Source: Microvirga sp. KLBC 81
Lineage (GTDB): Bacteria > Pseudomonadota > Alphaproteobacteria > Rhizobiales > Beijerinckiaceae
NCBI RefSeq assembly: GCF_003075415.1
Contig: NZ_QDAH01000034.1
Location: forward strand, 1-62,841
Length of the DNA: 62,841 bases
Direction: 5' to 3'
Part shown: piece by piece, positions 25,879-35,832 of the stretch
Numbering within the stretch: position 1 is the first letter of the stretch
Layout: the number at the start of each line of letters is the position of its first letter
Notes under the pieces: model-generated
Told to the model about the DNA's origin: nothing
Database searches by the model: none
Seen by the model: only the letters and a program-made list of their open reading frames with translations
Made by a program: the position numbers and the translations under genes

Positions 25879-26484
25879 TCAGTCGCCTCTGTAGCGCTGC
25901 TCGCGCCAAGGATCACCATAGATGTGATAGCCCCGCAGCTCCCAGAAACCGACCTCTTCGCGTTCGAGAAACTGGAGCGCGTTGATCCACTTCGCCGATT
26001 TCCAGAAGTAGAGATGCGGCACGAGGAGCCTTGCCGGGCCGCCATGCTCGGGCGTCAGAGGCTTGCCTTCATAATGGGTAGCGACCATGGCTTTGCCGCC
26101 GATGAGGTCGGCCGTGGGCACGTTCGTCGAGTAGCCATCAAAGGAGTGCGCCAGTGTATAGGCTGGTGGAGACTCGATACCGGCCTCGGCGAGGATGTCG
26201 TCGATCAGCACACCGGTCCACGGCGTGTTCAGTTTCGACCACTTGGTCACGCAGTGAATGTCCCGGGTCATCTTGGTCTGCGGCAGGGCTGTGAACTCGG
26301 CCCAAGTCCAACGCATCACCGGGCGTGGACCGATCTTGAGGGTGAACGACCAGTCCGCGAGCGAGACCCGAGGCGTCGGGCCGGCGGTGAGGACCGGGAA
26401 GCCCTCGGTGAGGGATTGTCCAGGCGGGATACGATCCGCGTAATCTGCGGATGACGTTTTACGGGTGAAACCACGTGTCGCCAT
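25879..26484 (-). CDS. Sulfite-oxidase-like molybdopterin oxidoreductase
   Basis: About 201 residues. The ATG two codons after a first ATG is chosen because AAAGGAG then has proper spacing. The conserved Cys that ligates molybdenum is in RDIHCVTKWS; other family blocks are TPWTGVLIDDIL and HGGPARLLVPHLYFWKSAKW. No twin-arginine leader is visible, so unlike MsrP/YedY it appears cytosolic. It is followed immediately by the flavin reductase gene and preceded by msrA, which suggests a reductase acting on an oxidised S- or N-oxide compound. Substrate unknown. Confidence 0.85.
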   Translation of the reverse strand: MATRGFTRKTSSADYADRIPPGQSLTEGFPVLTAGPTPRVSLADWSFTLKIGPRPVMRWTWAEFTALPQTKMTRDIHCVTKWSKLNTPWTGVLIDDILAEAGIESPPAYTLAHSFDGYSTNVPTADLIGGKAMVATHYEGKPLTPEHGGPARLLVPHLYFWKSAKWINALQFLEREEVGFWELRGYHIYGDPWREQRYRGD

Positions 26485-26509
26485 GATCATGCTCCTTTGT
26501 CTCAGCCTG

Positions 26510-27040
26510 TTACGTTTGCCTGCTTTCGGGCGGTAGCCGCTTAGCTGGAAGCTTCCAGCCAAGCCGGACGGAGTGGCAAGTGTACCCGCCCGGATATCGT
26601 TCAAGATAATCCTGATGCTCGGGTTCGGCCTCCCAGAAGTCGCTCGCTGGAGCGACTTCGGTCACCACCTTGCCCGGCCATAACCCTGAGGCATCCACAT
26701 CGGCGATCGTGTCTTCGGCAACCCGCTTCTGTTCATCGCTGGTGTAGAAGATCGCTGATCGATAGCTCTCTCCGATGTCGTCTCCTTGGCGGTTCCGCGT
26801 GGTCGGATCGTGGATCTGAAAGAAGAATTCGAGAATCTTCCGGTAACTGATGGTGGCGGGATCAAAGATGATCTCGATGGCTTCTGCGTGGCTTCCATGA
26901 TTACGGTAGGTGGCGTACGGCACGTCGCCTCCCGTGTAGCCGACGCACGTGGAAACCACGCCCGGATAGCGGCGGATCAGATCCTGCATTCCCCGAAAGC
27001 ATCCCCCGGCAAGGACCGCACGTTCGGTTGATGTCGTCAT
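26510..27040 (-). CDS. msrA: Peptide methionine sulfoxide reductase A, with altered active-site motif
   Basis: 176 residues. Family blocks [33 protein letters not shown] and [23 protein letters not shown] are intact, and the catalytic Cys is residue 14. However the near-universal GCFWG reads GCFRG: residue 16 is CGG (Arg, bases 26993-26995) instead of TGG (Trp). That Trp packs against the substrate methyl group, so activity may be reduced. A second msrA at 37.1 kb keeps the Trp. It lies 25 bases upstream of the molybdenum protein gene, same strand. Confidence 0.9.
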   Translation of the reverse strand: MTTSTERAVLAGGCFRGMQDLIRRYPGVVSTCVGYTGGDVPYATYRNHGSHAEAIEIIFDPATISYRKILEFFFQIHDPTTRNRQGDDIGESYRSAIFYTSDEQKRVAEDTIADVDASGLWPGKVVTEVAPASDFWEAEPEHQDYLERYPGGYTCHSVRLGWKLPAKRLPPESRQT

Positions 27041-27196
27041 GCTCTTCCTCCTTCAAATTTCTTCGACTGGTCCCGGCTGCAGGGATATTCGTTGGAGAGG
27101 CCGCCTGATGGCTGCTGCTTTCCCACATGGATCGGCCTCCTCCACACGTGTCTCTGTAGCTTATCCATGGTTGCAAAGCCGAACGTTACGCCGACC

Positions 27197-27976
27197 TCAC
27201 TTGGTCTGCTTAGCCACGTCCTGGGCCTTCTGGTAGCTCTCGGCAACAGCCTGGAAGTTGGGCGCCACGAGAGCATACAGTTTTGCGAGTTCGGCTGCTT
27301 CAGGCCGGTTCCACGTGCGGTGGGTCTCGGATAGCACAGCGTTCGTCGATGTAGGAATGACACCACCCTGCACGAAGCGAGCGATGGTTGCTCGCGATGC
27401 CAGTTCGCCCGGGTCGCCCGAGGCATCAATGACCGCATAGACTTTGAACCCTGCGGCTTTGGCATCCAGCGCCGGGAACATCACGCAGACGCTGGTCCAG
27501 ACGCCGGCGATGATCAGCGTCTTTCGACCCGTGGTGCGCACGGCTTTGACAAAGTCTTCGTTGTCCCAGGCGTTCACTTCACCTTTTCGCGGCACGTAGG
27601 TCGCATGGAGCGCAAATTGCTGGATCTCCGGCATGAGCGGTCCATTCGGGCCGTTCGGCTCGGAGGCGCTCGTGATGACGGGGATCTTCAGAAGGGACGC
27701 CAGCTTCGCAAGCATGATGGTATTCGACCGTAATTCGGAGATACTGATGTCTTTGACGGTCTGAAGCAGACCTGTTTGATGATCAAGCAGCAGGATCAAG
27801 CTATCGTTGGTATCGAGCAGAGTCTGCCCGCCACCTGTGGGCAGCACGCTTGAAGGAGGAGTGCCTGCCGTCTGAGCTATGGCGCTCAAATTGGGCATGC
27901 AGACGCCAATCGCCAGAACGGTGGCAAGACAACGGAAGGCTCTCTTCAACATGTTCAAAGTTCGGTTGCCGTTCAT
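27197..27976 (-). CDS. Exported isochorismatase-family cysteine hydrolase
   Basis: About 259 residues. The ATG chosen follows GGAGA; two 15-base repeats (CCGATGGAGATTAT...) duplicate this ribosome site region. The N-terminus is a signal peptide (RAFRCLATVLAIGVCMPNLSAIAQ). The catalytic triad of the family is visible: Asp in LLLDHQTG, Lys after the beta strand region and Cys in GVWTSVCVMF. Closest in style to YcaC-type proteins; substrate unknown. Its place in a redox/detoxification run suggests small-molecule amide or related hydrolysis in the periplasm. Confidence 0.8.
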   Translation of the reverse strand: MNGNRTLNMLKRAFRCLATVLAIGVCMPNLSAIAQTAGTPPSSVLPTGGGQTLLDTNDSLILLLDHQTGLLQTVKDISISELRSNTIMLAKLASLLKIPVITSASEPNGPNGPLMPEIQQFALHATYVPRKGEVNAWDNEDFVKAVRTTGRKTLIIAGVWTSVCVMFPALDAKAAGFKVYAVIDASGDPGELASRATIARFVQGGVIPTSTNAVLSETHRTWNRPEAAELAKLYALVAPNFQAVAESYQKAQDVAKQTK

Positions 27977-28102
27977 GATAATCTCCATCGGAATAATCTC
28001 CATCGGATTGAATGGCTGCCCTCTCGCGGGACGGCGGAGGGCCTAGGCAGTTCAAGTGGAGGGATGGCCACCGGCGTCCCTCCAATCTGATGACGATGGT
28101 GT

Positions 28103-28357
28103 CTAGGTGCTGCCATCCGCCTCCTCTTCGAAGGTGACGGCAACATCGGCATTCGCCGACAATCGCACCTTGTCGCCCTCAACCTGTGCAACGAGGGCCG
28201 TTGGAATGTAGTGATGGTGGCCTTGATGAGAGCCTTGGCCGCTGTCCTTCTTCGTCAGCTTGATGCGGTTTCCCTCCAGTTGGTCGACAGTGCCGATGTG
28301 AGCACCATCAGCCCCGATCACCTCCATGTGCTCTCTGATTGCGCTAGTACCTGTCAT
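28103..28357 (-). CDS. DUF2171 domain protein
   Basis: 84 residues with the DUF2171 pattern: IREHMEVIGADGAHIGTVD, GNRIKLTKKDS, HHYIPTALV, then GDKVRLSANADV. Small beta-barrel-like proteins of unknown role, often next to stress genes in Rhizobiales. Same strand as the flanking isochorismatase and wrbA genes. Confidence 0.85.
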   Translation of the reverse strand: MTGTSAIREHMEVIGADGAHIGTVDQLEGNRIKLTKKDSGQGSHQGHHHYIPTALVAQVEGDKVRLSANADVAVTFEEEADGST

Positions 28358-28414
28358 GTGCCTTCTCCTGCTTTTATCGTGATCACAGCATTAAGAGCCC
28401 CGCGTCCTGTTTCT

Positions 28415-29095
28415 CTACGGCTGACCGGCGGTGCCGCCCGTCGTCTCGGTCGGGTTCCGCAACTCCGGTGGCACTGGTCCCCGCTCACCGGCACCTCGTT
28501 CCAGCCGGCCTGCGATCTCGGCCACATGCCGGCCTTGGAAGCGGGCGCCCTCGAGCTCGTTCTGGCTCGGTCGGCGGGAGCCGTCGCCGCCCGCGATCGT
28601 GGTGGCGCCATACGGGGCGCCGCCGGTGATCTCGTCCATCCTGGTCTGGCCTGCAAAGGAATAGGGCAGGCCGACGACGACCATGCCGTGGTGGAGAAGG
28701 GTGGTGTGGAACGACGTGATCGTGGTCTCCTGCCCGCCGTGCTGGGTTGCGGTGGAGGCGAAGACGCTGCCGACCTTGCCCACCAGCGCGCCTTTCACCC
28801 AGAGCCCGCCGGTCTGGTCGAGGAAGTTGCGCATCTGGGCCGCCATGCCGCCGTAGCGGGTCGGCGTGCCGAAAATGACGGCATCGTAGTCGCCGAGCTC
28901 GTTCGGGCTCGCGATCGGCGCCTCTTGGTCGAGCTTCATGCCAGCTTCGCGGGCGATGTCCTCGGGCACGAGCTCCGCAACCCGCTTGATGGTGACGTTT
29001 GCTCCGGCGACCGAGCGAGCGCCGTCCGCAACCGCCTGGGCCATCTGCTCGATATGTCCGTAGGAGGAGTAGTAAACGACCAGGATCTTGGCCAT
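28415..29095 (-). CDS. wrbA: NAD(P)H:quinone oxidoreductase, WrbA type
   Basis: 226 residues, flavodoxin-like fold. FMN phosphate loop [39 protein letters not shown] and [13 protein letters not shown] are hallmark WrbA blocks, as is [14 protein letters not shown]. Two-electron reduction of quinones avoids semiquinone radicals, fitting an oxidative-stress role. The C-terminal tail beyond about residue 200 is longer than usual and rich in Gly and Pro. Confidence 0.9.
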   Translation of the reverse strand: MAKILVVYYSSYGHIEQMAQAVADGARSVAGANVTIKRVAELVPEDIAREAGMKLDQEAPIASPNELGDYDAVIFGTPTRYGGMAAQMRNFLDQTGGLWVKGALVGKVGSVFASTATQHGGQETTITSFHTTLLHHGMVVVGLPYSFAGQTRMDEITGGAPYGATTIAGGDGSRRPSQNELEGARFQGRHVAEIAGRLERGAGERGPVPPELRNPTETTGGTAGQP

Positions 29096-29176
29096 AGAAC
29101 GCTTCCTTTCACTTGATGCGGCTAGCGCGGGACTCCATGCAGCGTACTCACATTCAGAACTTCACATCCTCCGAGC

Positions 29177-29551
<375 letters not shown>

Positions 29552-29565
29552 GTCGGCCTCCCTTG

Positions 29566-31545
29566 TCAGAAAGCCCAGCACGAGCAGCCGAGCGAGCCCC
29601 AGAACGACCGTGCGTCCGAGGTCGGCACGTTGGCCGCCAGGGCCGCGGCGTGCGCGTGGCCGTGGACGTCGCACGAGTTGGTGCAGCCGCAGCCGGCGGC
29701 CGCGAAGGCGTACTTGCGCTCCGCGCCGTTGTCGGCGCGCTTCTGGTAGCCACCATAGGTCCGCACCGGCGACCAGTCCGGCATCGGCGGCGGCAGCGGC
29801 GGGGCCAGGTCCTTGAAGTCGCCGTCGCCATGGACGGGATTGCCGCCGAGCAGGGTGAGCACGGACGTGATGTCCTGGATCGCATCCTCCGGCACGGAGA
29901 AGTAGTCGTCGGACAGCACCGCCAGGTCGGCCAACTGGCCTTCCTTGATCTGGCCCTTCTTGCCCGGCTCGTTGGAGAACCAGGTGTTGGCCTCGGTCCA
30001 CAGCCGCGGGGCACTCTCCCGGTCGAGGCGGTTGCTGCTCGGGTACAGGGTCAAGCCGCCCAGTGTCTTGCCGCCCAGTGTCTTGCCGGTTACCAGCCAC
30101 GACAACGACACCCAGGGATTGTAGGAAGCAACACGTGTGGCGTCCGTGCCGGCGCCCACCGGCACACCTGCTTCCATCATGCGCCGGATCGGCGGCGTTT
30201 GTTCGGCCGCCTTGGCCCCGTAGCGCTCGACGAAGTCCTCGCCCTGGTAGGCCATGCGGTGCTGGACCGCGATGCCGCCCCCGAGCTTGGCAATGCGGTC
30301 GATGTTACGCTCGTCGACGGTCTCGGCGTGGTCGATGAACCAGTGCAGGCCGTTGAAGGGCACGTCCCTATTCACCTTCTCGAACACGTCGAGCGCCCGC
30401 GTGATCGTCTCGTTGTAGGTGGCGTGCAGCCGCCATGGCCAGCGGTTCTCGACCAGCAGGCGAACGACGGGCTCCATGTCGTTCTCCATCGAGCGCGGCA
30501 TGTCGGGGCGTTCGACGCGGAAGTCCTCGAAGTCGGCGGCGGTGTAGACCAGCATCTCGCCGGCGCCGTTGTGGCGGTAGAGGTCGTCGCCCTGGCCCGG
30601 CTTCACCTGTTTGGCCCAGGACTTGAAGTCGTTGAGCTCTTCCTTCGGTTTCTGGGTGAACAGGTTATAGGCAAGACGCACCGTGAGCTGACCTTCCCGG
30701 TGCAGCTCCTCAATGATCTGGTAATCGTCCGGATAGTTCTGGAAGCCGCCGCCTGCATCGATCACGCCGGTCACCCCGAGCCGGTTCACCTCGCGCATGA
30801 AGTGGCGCGACGAGTTCTTCTGGTACTCGGGTGGGAGCTTCGGACCCTTCGCCAGTGTTGCATAGAGAATCGTCGCATTGGGCTTGGCGATGAGAAGACC
30901 AGTCGGATTGCCCTGGGCATCGCGCTGGATCTCGCCACCGGGCGGGTTCGGCGTATCCTTGCTGTAACCAACAGCCCGCAAAGCGGCCGCATTCAGGAGT
31001 GCCCGGTTATACAGGTGCAGGATGAACACCGGCGTGTCCGGCGCGACCGCATTGATCTCGTCCAGCGTCGGCAGGCGCTTTTCGGCGAACTGGTGCTCGG
31101 TGAAGCCGCCGACGACGCGCACCCATTGCGGGGCGGGCGTGCGGTCAACCTGCTCCTTGAGCACGCGCATGGCATCGGCAAGGGAGCGAATGCCGTCCCA
31201 GCGCAATTCCATGTTGTAGTTCAGGCCGCCGCGGATAATGTGCATGTGGCTGTCGATCAGGCCAGGGATGACGCGTCGTCCTTTGAGATCGATCCGCTGC
31301 GTGGCGGGCCCGGCGAGCGCCATCACCTCCCGCTCGTCTCCGACGGCGACGAAGCGGCCGTCGCGCATTGCAACGGCGTCGGCCTGTGGGTTCTGCCGGT
31401 CGAGGGTGGTGATCCTGCCGTTGAACAGGATGAGGTCGGCGGTCGTGTTCATCGACTGCGCCTCCACGTGTGAAGGTTTGATACCCCATCCTGTGACAAG
31501 CGCACCCAGTCCTTTCATGACGGTTCGGCGGTTGGCGCTTGCCAT
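29566..31545 (-). CDS. YtcJ-like amidohydrolase (Amidohydro_3), Tat leader, Cys-rich tail
   Basis: About 659 residues. The ATG with GGAGGAGG is chosen over an in-frame start 24 codons earlier. The leader NRRTVMKGLGAL is twin-arginine-like. Metal-site motifs of the TIM-barrel amidohydrolases are present: PGLIDSHMHI, then WFIDHAE and GAGTDATR. An imperfectly explained in-frame duplication GKTLGGKTLGG (about 30053-30088) is visible. The C-terminal ~40 residues add Cys and His residues (CGCTNSCDVHGH, LGCSCWAF), unusual for the family. Probable periplasmic hydrolase of an amide, ester or cyclic substrate; the substrate is unknown. Confidence 0.85.
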   Translation of the reverse strand: MASANRRTVMKGLGALVTGWGIKPSHVEAQSMNTTADLILFNGRITTLDRQNPQADAVAMRDGRFVAVGDEREVMALAGPATQRIDLKGRRVIPGLIDSHMHIIRGGLNYNMELRWDGIRSLADAMRVLKEQVDRTPAPQWVRVVGGFTEHQFAEKRLPTLDEINAVAPDTPVFILHLYNRALLNAAALRAVGYSKDTPNPPGGEIQRDAQGNPTGLLIAKPNATILYATLAKGPKLPPEYQKNSSRHFMREVNRLGVTGVIDAGGGFQNYPDDYQIIEELHREGQLTVRLAYNLFTQKPKEELNDFKSWAKQVKPGQGDDLYRHNGAGEMLVYTAADFEDFRVERPDMPRSMENDMEPVVRLLVENRWPWRLHATYNETITRALDVFEKVNRDVPFNGLHWFIDHAETVDERNIDRIAKLGGGIAVQHRMAYQGEDFVERYGAKAAEQTPPIRRMMEAGVPVGAGTDATRVASYNPWVSLSWLVTGKTLGGKTLGGLTLYPSSNRLDRESAPRLWTEANTWFSNEPGKKGQIKEGQLADLAVLSDDYFSVPEDAIQDITSVLTLLGGNPVHGDGDFKDLAPPLPPPMPDWSPVRTYGGYQKRADNGAERKYAFAAAGCGCTNSCDVHGHAHAAALAANVPTSDARSFWGSLGCSCWAF

Positions 31546-31588
31546 GATCACCTCCTCCGGGTGCTTTGCAGATGACCGGTGACTGTAT

Positions 31589-32230
31589 TCATTTGCCGAG
31601 CCCTTGGTGGCATGCATTAACCTGTCGCCTCAGGCGCTCGTTCTCAGCCTGTAGCGAGGCCATTTCCTGGCGGATGGGGGCGAGCCCCTCAACGAGTTCG
31701 TCTTGCGTGAACCGCGGCGTGATGTACTGCGGGCAGTTCCAGTCGAAGGCCTTCACCGTGATCAGCACGGCCCGCTCGACCCGGGCCTGATAATTTGGCA
31801 CCACGAGCTGCTCCAGGAGTTCCGGATTGTCCTTGGCGTCCGTGACGGCCATATGCCCCAGTATCTTGAGGCGCTCGCGATGGGCATAGTCCATCAGGAA
31901 CAGCGACACGCGGTCATTCCCGATCACGTTGCCGGTGGTGATGTACTGCTTGTTGCCGCGGAAGTCGGCATAGCCGAGCAGGCGCTCATCGAGCACCCGC
32001 AGAAAACCCGGCGGGCCGCCGCGGAATTGCACGTAGGGCCAGCCGGTCTCGGAGACGGACGCGAGATAGAAGCTGTCGCGTGCGGCGATGAACGCGGCCT
32101 CGGCCGGGCCAAGCCGGTCGTTCATATCGGGCCCAGCCTCGCGGCGGGCGTAGGCGGCCCGGCTGCCCATCCGCTGCTGCACCGATTTAACAGTGTTGGT
32201 GAAGGCAATCTCCGAATACTTGTGGCCCAT
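31589..32230 (-). CDS. Pyridoxamine 5'-phosphate oxidase-family flavin-binding protein
   Basis: 213 residues; ATG after AGGAGGG. The core (FYLASVSETGWPYVQFRGGPPGFLRVLD ... YADFRGNKQYITTGNV ... VSLFLMDY) is the split-barrel flavin-binding fold of PPOX-like proteins. After about residue 185 a coiled-coil-like tail (APIRQEMASLQAENERLRRQ) may promote oligomerisation. Such proteins often reduce small electrophiles or bind FMN/F420; this one's substrate is unknown. Same strand as the flanking hydrolases. Confidence 0.8.
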   Translation of the reverse strand: MGHKYSEIAFTNTVKSVQQRMGSRAAYARREAGPDMNDRLGPAEAAFIAARDSFYLASVSETGWPYVQFRGGPPGFLRVLDERLLGYADFRGNKQYITTGNVIGNDRVSLFLMDYAHRERLKILGHMAVTDAKDNPELLEQLVVPNYQARVERAVLITVKAFDWNCPQYITPRFTQDELVEGLAPIRQEMASLQAENERLRRQVNACHQGLGK

Positions 32231-32279
32231 CGCGCATCTTCCCTCCTATGGCGCAGATCGAGCGGATCGCCTCATGGGC

Positions 32280-33269
32280 TCAGTCCTGATACGCCCATTC
32301 GGCTGTCATCCAGCGCATCTTGCCGCCGTCGGACATGATCCGGCCCAGTCCGGGGAACGGCATGTGGGTGGCGGCGATCAGAACCTTCTCCTCGGCAGCC
32401 CGGGGGAAGAACTTGGCCCGCATGGCCTTGGCCGCCTCCCGGTCCTGCTCGAACACGAAGTTGATGTCGGTGGCAGCCGGATGCACCACTGGGAAGAGCA
32501 TGTCGGAGACCATGATCAGACTCTGTCCGCCATCCTCGATGCGCACCCCGATGTGCCCCGGCGTGTGGCCGGTCAGGTCGACGATGGAAACACCGCGCGT
32601 GATCTGACGTTCGCCGTCGGTCTGCTGCAGCTTGGGATAAAGCCGCATCATCTCGGCCGAGATGTCGAAGCTGGCTTTCAAGTAATCCGGGGCGGAGGCC
32701 CGCTTGGCCGGATCGGTCCAGTAGGCGACGTCGCGCCGGTCCACGTAGACCTCGGCCTTGGGGAAGTTCTGCCGTCCGCCTGCGACCAGACCGCCCATGT
32801 GGTCCTGGTGCATGTGGGTGACGATCACCGCATCGATGCTGTCCGGGCGGACGCCAATCGCCTCCATGGCACTGGGCAGATGCCCCGTCTTGCCGAGCGT
32901 GCCCGCGGGGCCGGTGTCGATCAGGATCAGGCGCTCGCCGTCATCGACAAGGTACTGGTTGAACACGAAGCGGATGCCGCCGGGCTTGGTCGCCGCCATG
33001 GCGTTGGCCATCTCCTCGACCTGTTGTGCGCTACGACCCGGGAAGTACCCGAACGGCATGTCGGCATAGCCGTCGGCCAGGGCCGTGATGGTGAAGCGGC
33101 CGACCTTGAACTGGGCGGCCGGAGGCAGCGGCTTGGCATGGGCTCCCTGCTGGGGCGTGCTGCTCGTCTGGCCCTGCGCGGAGGCGGCGCGGGAAGACGG
33201 ACCATAAGCGACCGCTGCAGAGGTCACGGGAAGTCCGAAGGTAAACGCACGGCGTGACAGGGTAAGCAT
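32280..33269 (-). CDS. Tat-exported MBL-fold metallohydrolase
   Basis: 329 residues. The N-terminus SRRAFTFGLP followed by a hydrophobic stretch is a Tat leader. The zinc site THMHQDHMGG, the later Asp in SDMLFP and terminal His in ATHMPFPG are present. The overall layout resembles AHL-lactonase/methyl-parathion-hydrolase type MBL proteins, so lactone or phosphotriester hydrolysis is possible; substrate unknown. Upstream on the same strand is the DUF1348 gene, 15 bases away. Confidence 0.85.
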   Translation of the reverse strand: MLTLSRRAFTFGLPVTSAAVAYGPSSRAASAQGQTSSTPQQGAHAKPLPPAAQFKVGRFTITALADGYADMPFGYFPGRSAQQVEEMANAMAATKPGGIRFVFNQYLVDDGERLILIDTGPAGTLGKTGHLPSAMEAIGVRPDSIDAVIVTHMHQDHMGGLVAGGRQNFPKAEVYVDRRDVAYWTDPAKRASAPDYLKASFDISAEMMRLYPKLQQTDGERQITRGVSIVDLTGHTPGHIGVRIEDGGQSLIMVSDMLFPVVHPAATDINFVFEQDREAAKAMRAKFFPRAAEEKVLIAATHMPFPGLGRIMSDGGKMRWMTAEWAYQD

Positions 33270-33284
33270 GGCTTCCTCCTGGAG

Positions 33285-33752
33285 TTATAGGCCGAGGTCA
33301 TCGAGGCCCGGGTGGTCGTCCGGGCGGCGGCCCAGCGGCCAGTGGAACTTGCGGTCGGCTTCCTTGATCGGCAGGTCGTTGATGCAGGCGAAGCGCCTCC
33401 GCATCAGGCCGTGCTCGTCGTACTCCCAGTTCTCGTTGCCGTAGGAGCGGTACCAATGACCGCTGTCATCATGCCACTCATAGGCGTAGCGCACCGCAAT
33501 CCGGTTTTCGTGGAAGGCCCACAGTTCCTTGATCAGCCGGTAATCAAGCTCGCGGTCCCACTTGCGGCGCAGGAATTCGACCACCTGCTGTCGGCCTTGG
33601 AGGAACTCGGCCCGGTTACGCCAGTAGGTGTCCTCTGTGTAGGCGAGCGAGACCTTCTCGGGGTCGCGGCTGTTCCAGCCATCCTCGGCCAGGCGGGCCT
33701 TCTCGATCGCGGACTCGCGGGTGAACGGGGGTAAGGGTGAACGGTCTGTCAT
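33285..33752 (-). CDS. DUF1348 (SnoaL/NTF2-like) protein
   Basis: 155 residues matching DUF1348 throughout: [70 protein letters not shown]-like and [11 protein letters not shown]. The NTF2-like cone fold binds small hydrophobic molecules; enzymatic role unknown. Probably cotranscribed with the MBL hydrolase genes on either side. Confidence 0.85.
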   Translation of the reverse strand: MTDRSPLPPFTRESAIEKARLAEDGWNSRDPEKVSLAYTEDTYWRNRAEFLQGRQQVVEFLRRKWDRELDYRLIKELWAFHENRIAVRYAYEWHDDSGHWYRSYGNENWEYDEHGLMRRRFACINDLPIKEADRKFHWPLGRRPDDHPGLDDLGL

Positions 33753-33801
33753 TGGATTTCTCCTGATTGACTGGCATGGTCCTGTTCCGTGCTCCCGCGG
33801 A

Positions 33802-34770
33802 TCAGATGCCCATGTAGACGAGCTTGGTGAACAGGGTGGGGTTCACGGCGAACTGGCCCCATTTGGCGTCGTAGGAGGCGGTCGGCTTGGCCGCGACGGT
33901 ATCGTCCAGCGACCGGCCCTGCTTCTTGAGCGCCGCCACCTTCTCGCGGATGTCGACGAGCATGTCGCGGTAAGCCTTGAGCTCAGTCTTGTTGCTGACC
34001 GGGCCATGACCCGGGATTACGATCATCCTGTCGGTGGCGGCGGCGAGATTGGTCTCGGTCGCCCGGATCGTTCCGTCGAGGCTGCCTCCGGTCGAGTAGT
34101 CGATGAACGGATAAAAGCCGTTCCAGTACGTATCGCCGGTATGCAGGATATCGGCTTCCGTGAAGGTGACAGAGAGGTCGCCATCCGTATGGCACGGCCC
34201 GTAATACTTCAGCGCAAGCGTCGCTCCGTTCACCCTCATGGTCTTGTCCGTGGCGAAGACCTCGCTCGGAACGGCACCGGGAGGCGAGGGCGGGAAGTTG
34301 AAGTTCCAGTCCTCGACCCTCGTGGCTGTTGCAAGATGCTTGCGAGTGTTTTCGTGGGCAATAATGGTTGCCCCTTCCTTCTGTAGCCACTCGTTACCGT
34401 CGGAATGATCGAAGTGCCAGTGGGTGTTGATCACATGCCGGATTGGCCCCTTGTCGAGGCCCGACAGGGCTTCCAGGATGCGGGGACGCGAGGCGGTGAT
34501 GCCGGCATCTACCAGCACCAAGCCATCCGAACCGGTGAGCACACCGATGTTGCCACCCGAACCCTCGAGCATGCTGATGTTGCTCCGCAGATTATGGACC
34601 TTGATTGGCGCGTCGGCAGCCGCAGCCCGCATACTGTCAACTACGTTGCGGGATTGCGCGAAGACCTCGCGTGGCGTCAGCCAGCCGCCCGTAGCCGCAA
34701 TGGTTGTGGCGCCGAGGCAGCACAGGCAGAAGCCGCGGCGTGAGAGATGGGGTTGATGGCCATAGGGCAT
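33802..34770 (-). CDS. Tat-exported MBL-fold hydrolase, second copy type
   Basis: 322 residues. [20 protein letters not shown] is a twin-arginine leader with Cys residues in its hydrophobic core. Metal motif [12 protein letters not shown], then GPCHTDGD and HTGDTYW and the terminal GHGPV. This is the SoxH/quinoprotein-relay-like MBL group rather than the type encoded at 32.3 kb. Predicted periplasmic thiol-ester, lactone or sulfur-compound hydrolysis; unknown substrate. Confidence 0.85.
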   Translation of the reverse strand: MPYGHQPHLSRRGFCLCCLGATTIAATGGWLTPREVFAQSRNVVDSMRAAAADAPIKVHNLRSNISMLEGSGGNIGVLTGSDGLVLVDAGITASRPRILEALSGLDKGPIRHVINTHWHFDHSDGNEWLQKEGATIIAHENTRKHLATATRVEDWNFNFPPSPPGAVPSEVFATDKTMRVNGATLALKYYGPCHTDGDLSVTFTEADILHTGDTYWNGFYPFIDYSTGGSLDGTIRATETNLAAATDRMIVIPGHGPVSNKTELKAYRDMLVDIREKVAALKKQGRSLDDTVAAKPTASYDAKWGQFAVNPTLFTKLVYMGI

Positions 34771-34836
34771 GAGAGCCTCAAAGATTCCGTGTGGGACAGG
34801 GTAGTTTGACAGACACGACTGACATGATGACTCAGC

Positions 34837-35832
34837 TCACTCCTTGATGAACGTGAGCAGGTCCTGGTTAAGTCGAACTTTGTGGGTCATGGCAATCCCG
34901 TGCGACCCGCCTTCGTAGATCTTGAGCGTTGCATTCGGGATCATCTTTTCGGACCGCAGGGCCGAGTTGGCGATCGGCACGATCTCATCGTCGGCGCCGT
35001 GGATGATGAGCGTTGAAACGTTGAACTTCTTCAGATCTTCGGTGAGGTCCGTCTCCGAAAACGCCTTGATGCCAAAGTACGACGCCGGAAAGCCAGCCAT
35101 CATGCTCTGGTGCACGAACTGCTCGGGTACGCCCTCCGAGATCTTGGCGCCTGGTCGGTTGTAGCCGAAGAAAGGCAGGCTCAAGTCCCGCCAGAGCTGG
35201 GTTCGGTTGGCGAGAACCCCAGCGCGGAGCTGATCGAAGCTCTCCTTTGGCAGGCCCGCGGGATTGGACTCCGTCTTGAGCATCAACGGCGGAATGGCGC
35301 TGACCAGCACCGCCTTGGCGACCCGCGAGGTGCCGTGCCGGCCGATGTAGCGGGAGACCTCGCCGCCGGTGGAATGGCCGACATGGATCGCATCCAGCAA
35401 CTCGAGCGCCTGAACCGGTTCGGCAAAGTCGTCGGCATAAGTGTCGAGGTCGTTGCTGCCCCACGTCTGGCTGGACCGGCCGTGGCCGCGACGGTCATGG
35501 CCGATCACGCGGTAGCCATTGTTGGCGAGGAAGAACATCTGGTCCTCCCACGCGTCAGTGGTGAGCGGCCAACCATGGCTGAACACGACTGGCTGTCCTT
35601 GGCCCCAATCCTTGAAGTAGATCTGAGTGCCGTCCTTAGTCGCGAACGTTGTCATCGGTGTTCCTATCGATGGCCGGGCGGATAGGGGTTGCGCTGCCCC
35701 ATGGTCGGAAGCGGCGACGAAGAATGAATTGACTACGGTTGGAGTTGCGAGCAGGCCACCGGTACCGGCAAGTACGACCCGGCGTGACGAGTTGACGGGA
35801 CTAGTGGGGAATTCAGCCTGTGTCGGCAACAT
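34837..35832 (-). CDS. Exported alpha/beta hydrolase of the non-haem chloroperoxidase type
   Basis: 331 residues from the ATG at 35832; an open frame continues upstream but has no sensible start. A twin-arginine leader is present ([16 protein letters not shown]). [31 protein letters not shown], nucleophile Ser in [17 protein letters not shown], Asp in HGADDEIVP and His in [10 protein letters not shown] give the full triad. These are the cofactor-free haloperoxidase/arylesterase group, which hydrolyse esters or make peracids. The intergenic region upstream holds a perfect palindrome at 36079-36097. Confidence 0.85.
   Translation of the reverse strand: MLPTQAEFPTSPVNSSRRVVLAGTGGLLATPTVVNSFFVAASDHGAAQPLSARPSIGTPMTTFATKDGTQIYFKDWGQGQPVVFSHGWPLTTDAWEDQMFFLANNGYRVIGHDRRGHGRSSQTWGSNDLDTYADDFAEPVQALELLDAIHVGHSTGGEVSRYIGRHGTSRVAKAVLVSAIPPLMLKTESNPAGLPKESFDQLRAGVLANRTQLWRDLSLPFFGYNRPGAKISEGVPEQFVHQSMMAGFPASYFGIKAFSETDLTEDLKKFNVSTLIIHGADDEIVPIANSALRSEKMIPNATLKIYEGGSHGIAMTHKVRLNQDLLTFIKE

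Noticed and set aside
29563..31473. A 636-residue plus-strand open frame over the amidohydrolase gene
   Set aside because: Antisense shadow; the minus strand has the family motifs, leader and ribosome site.
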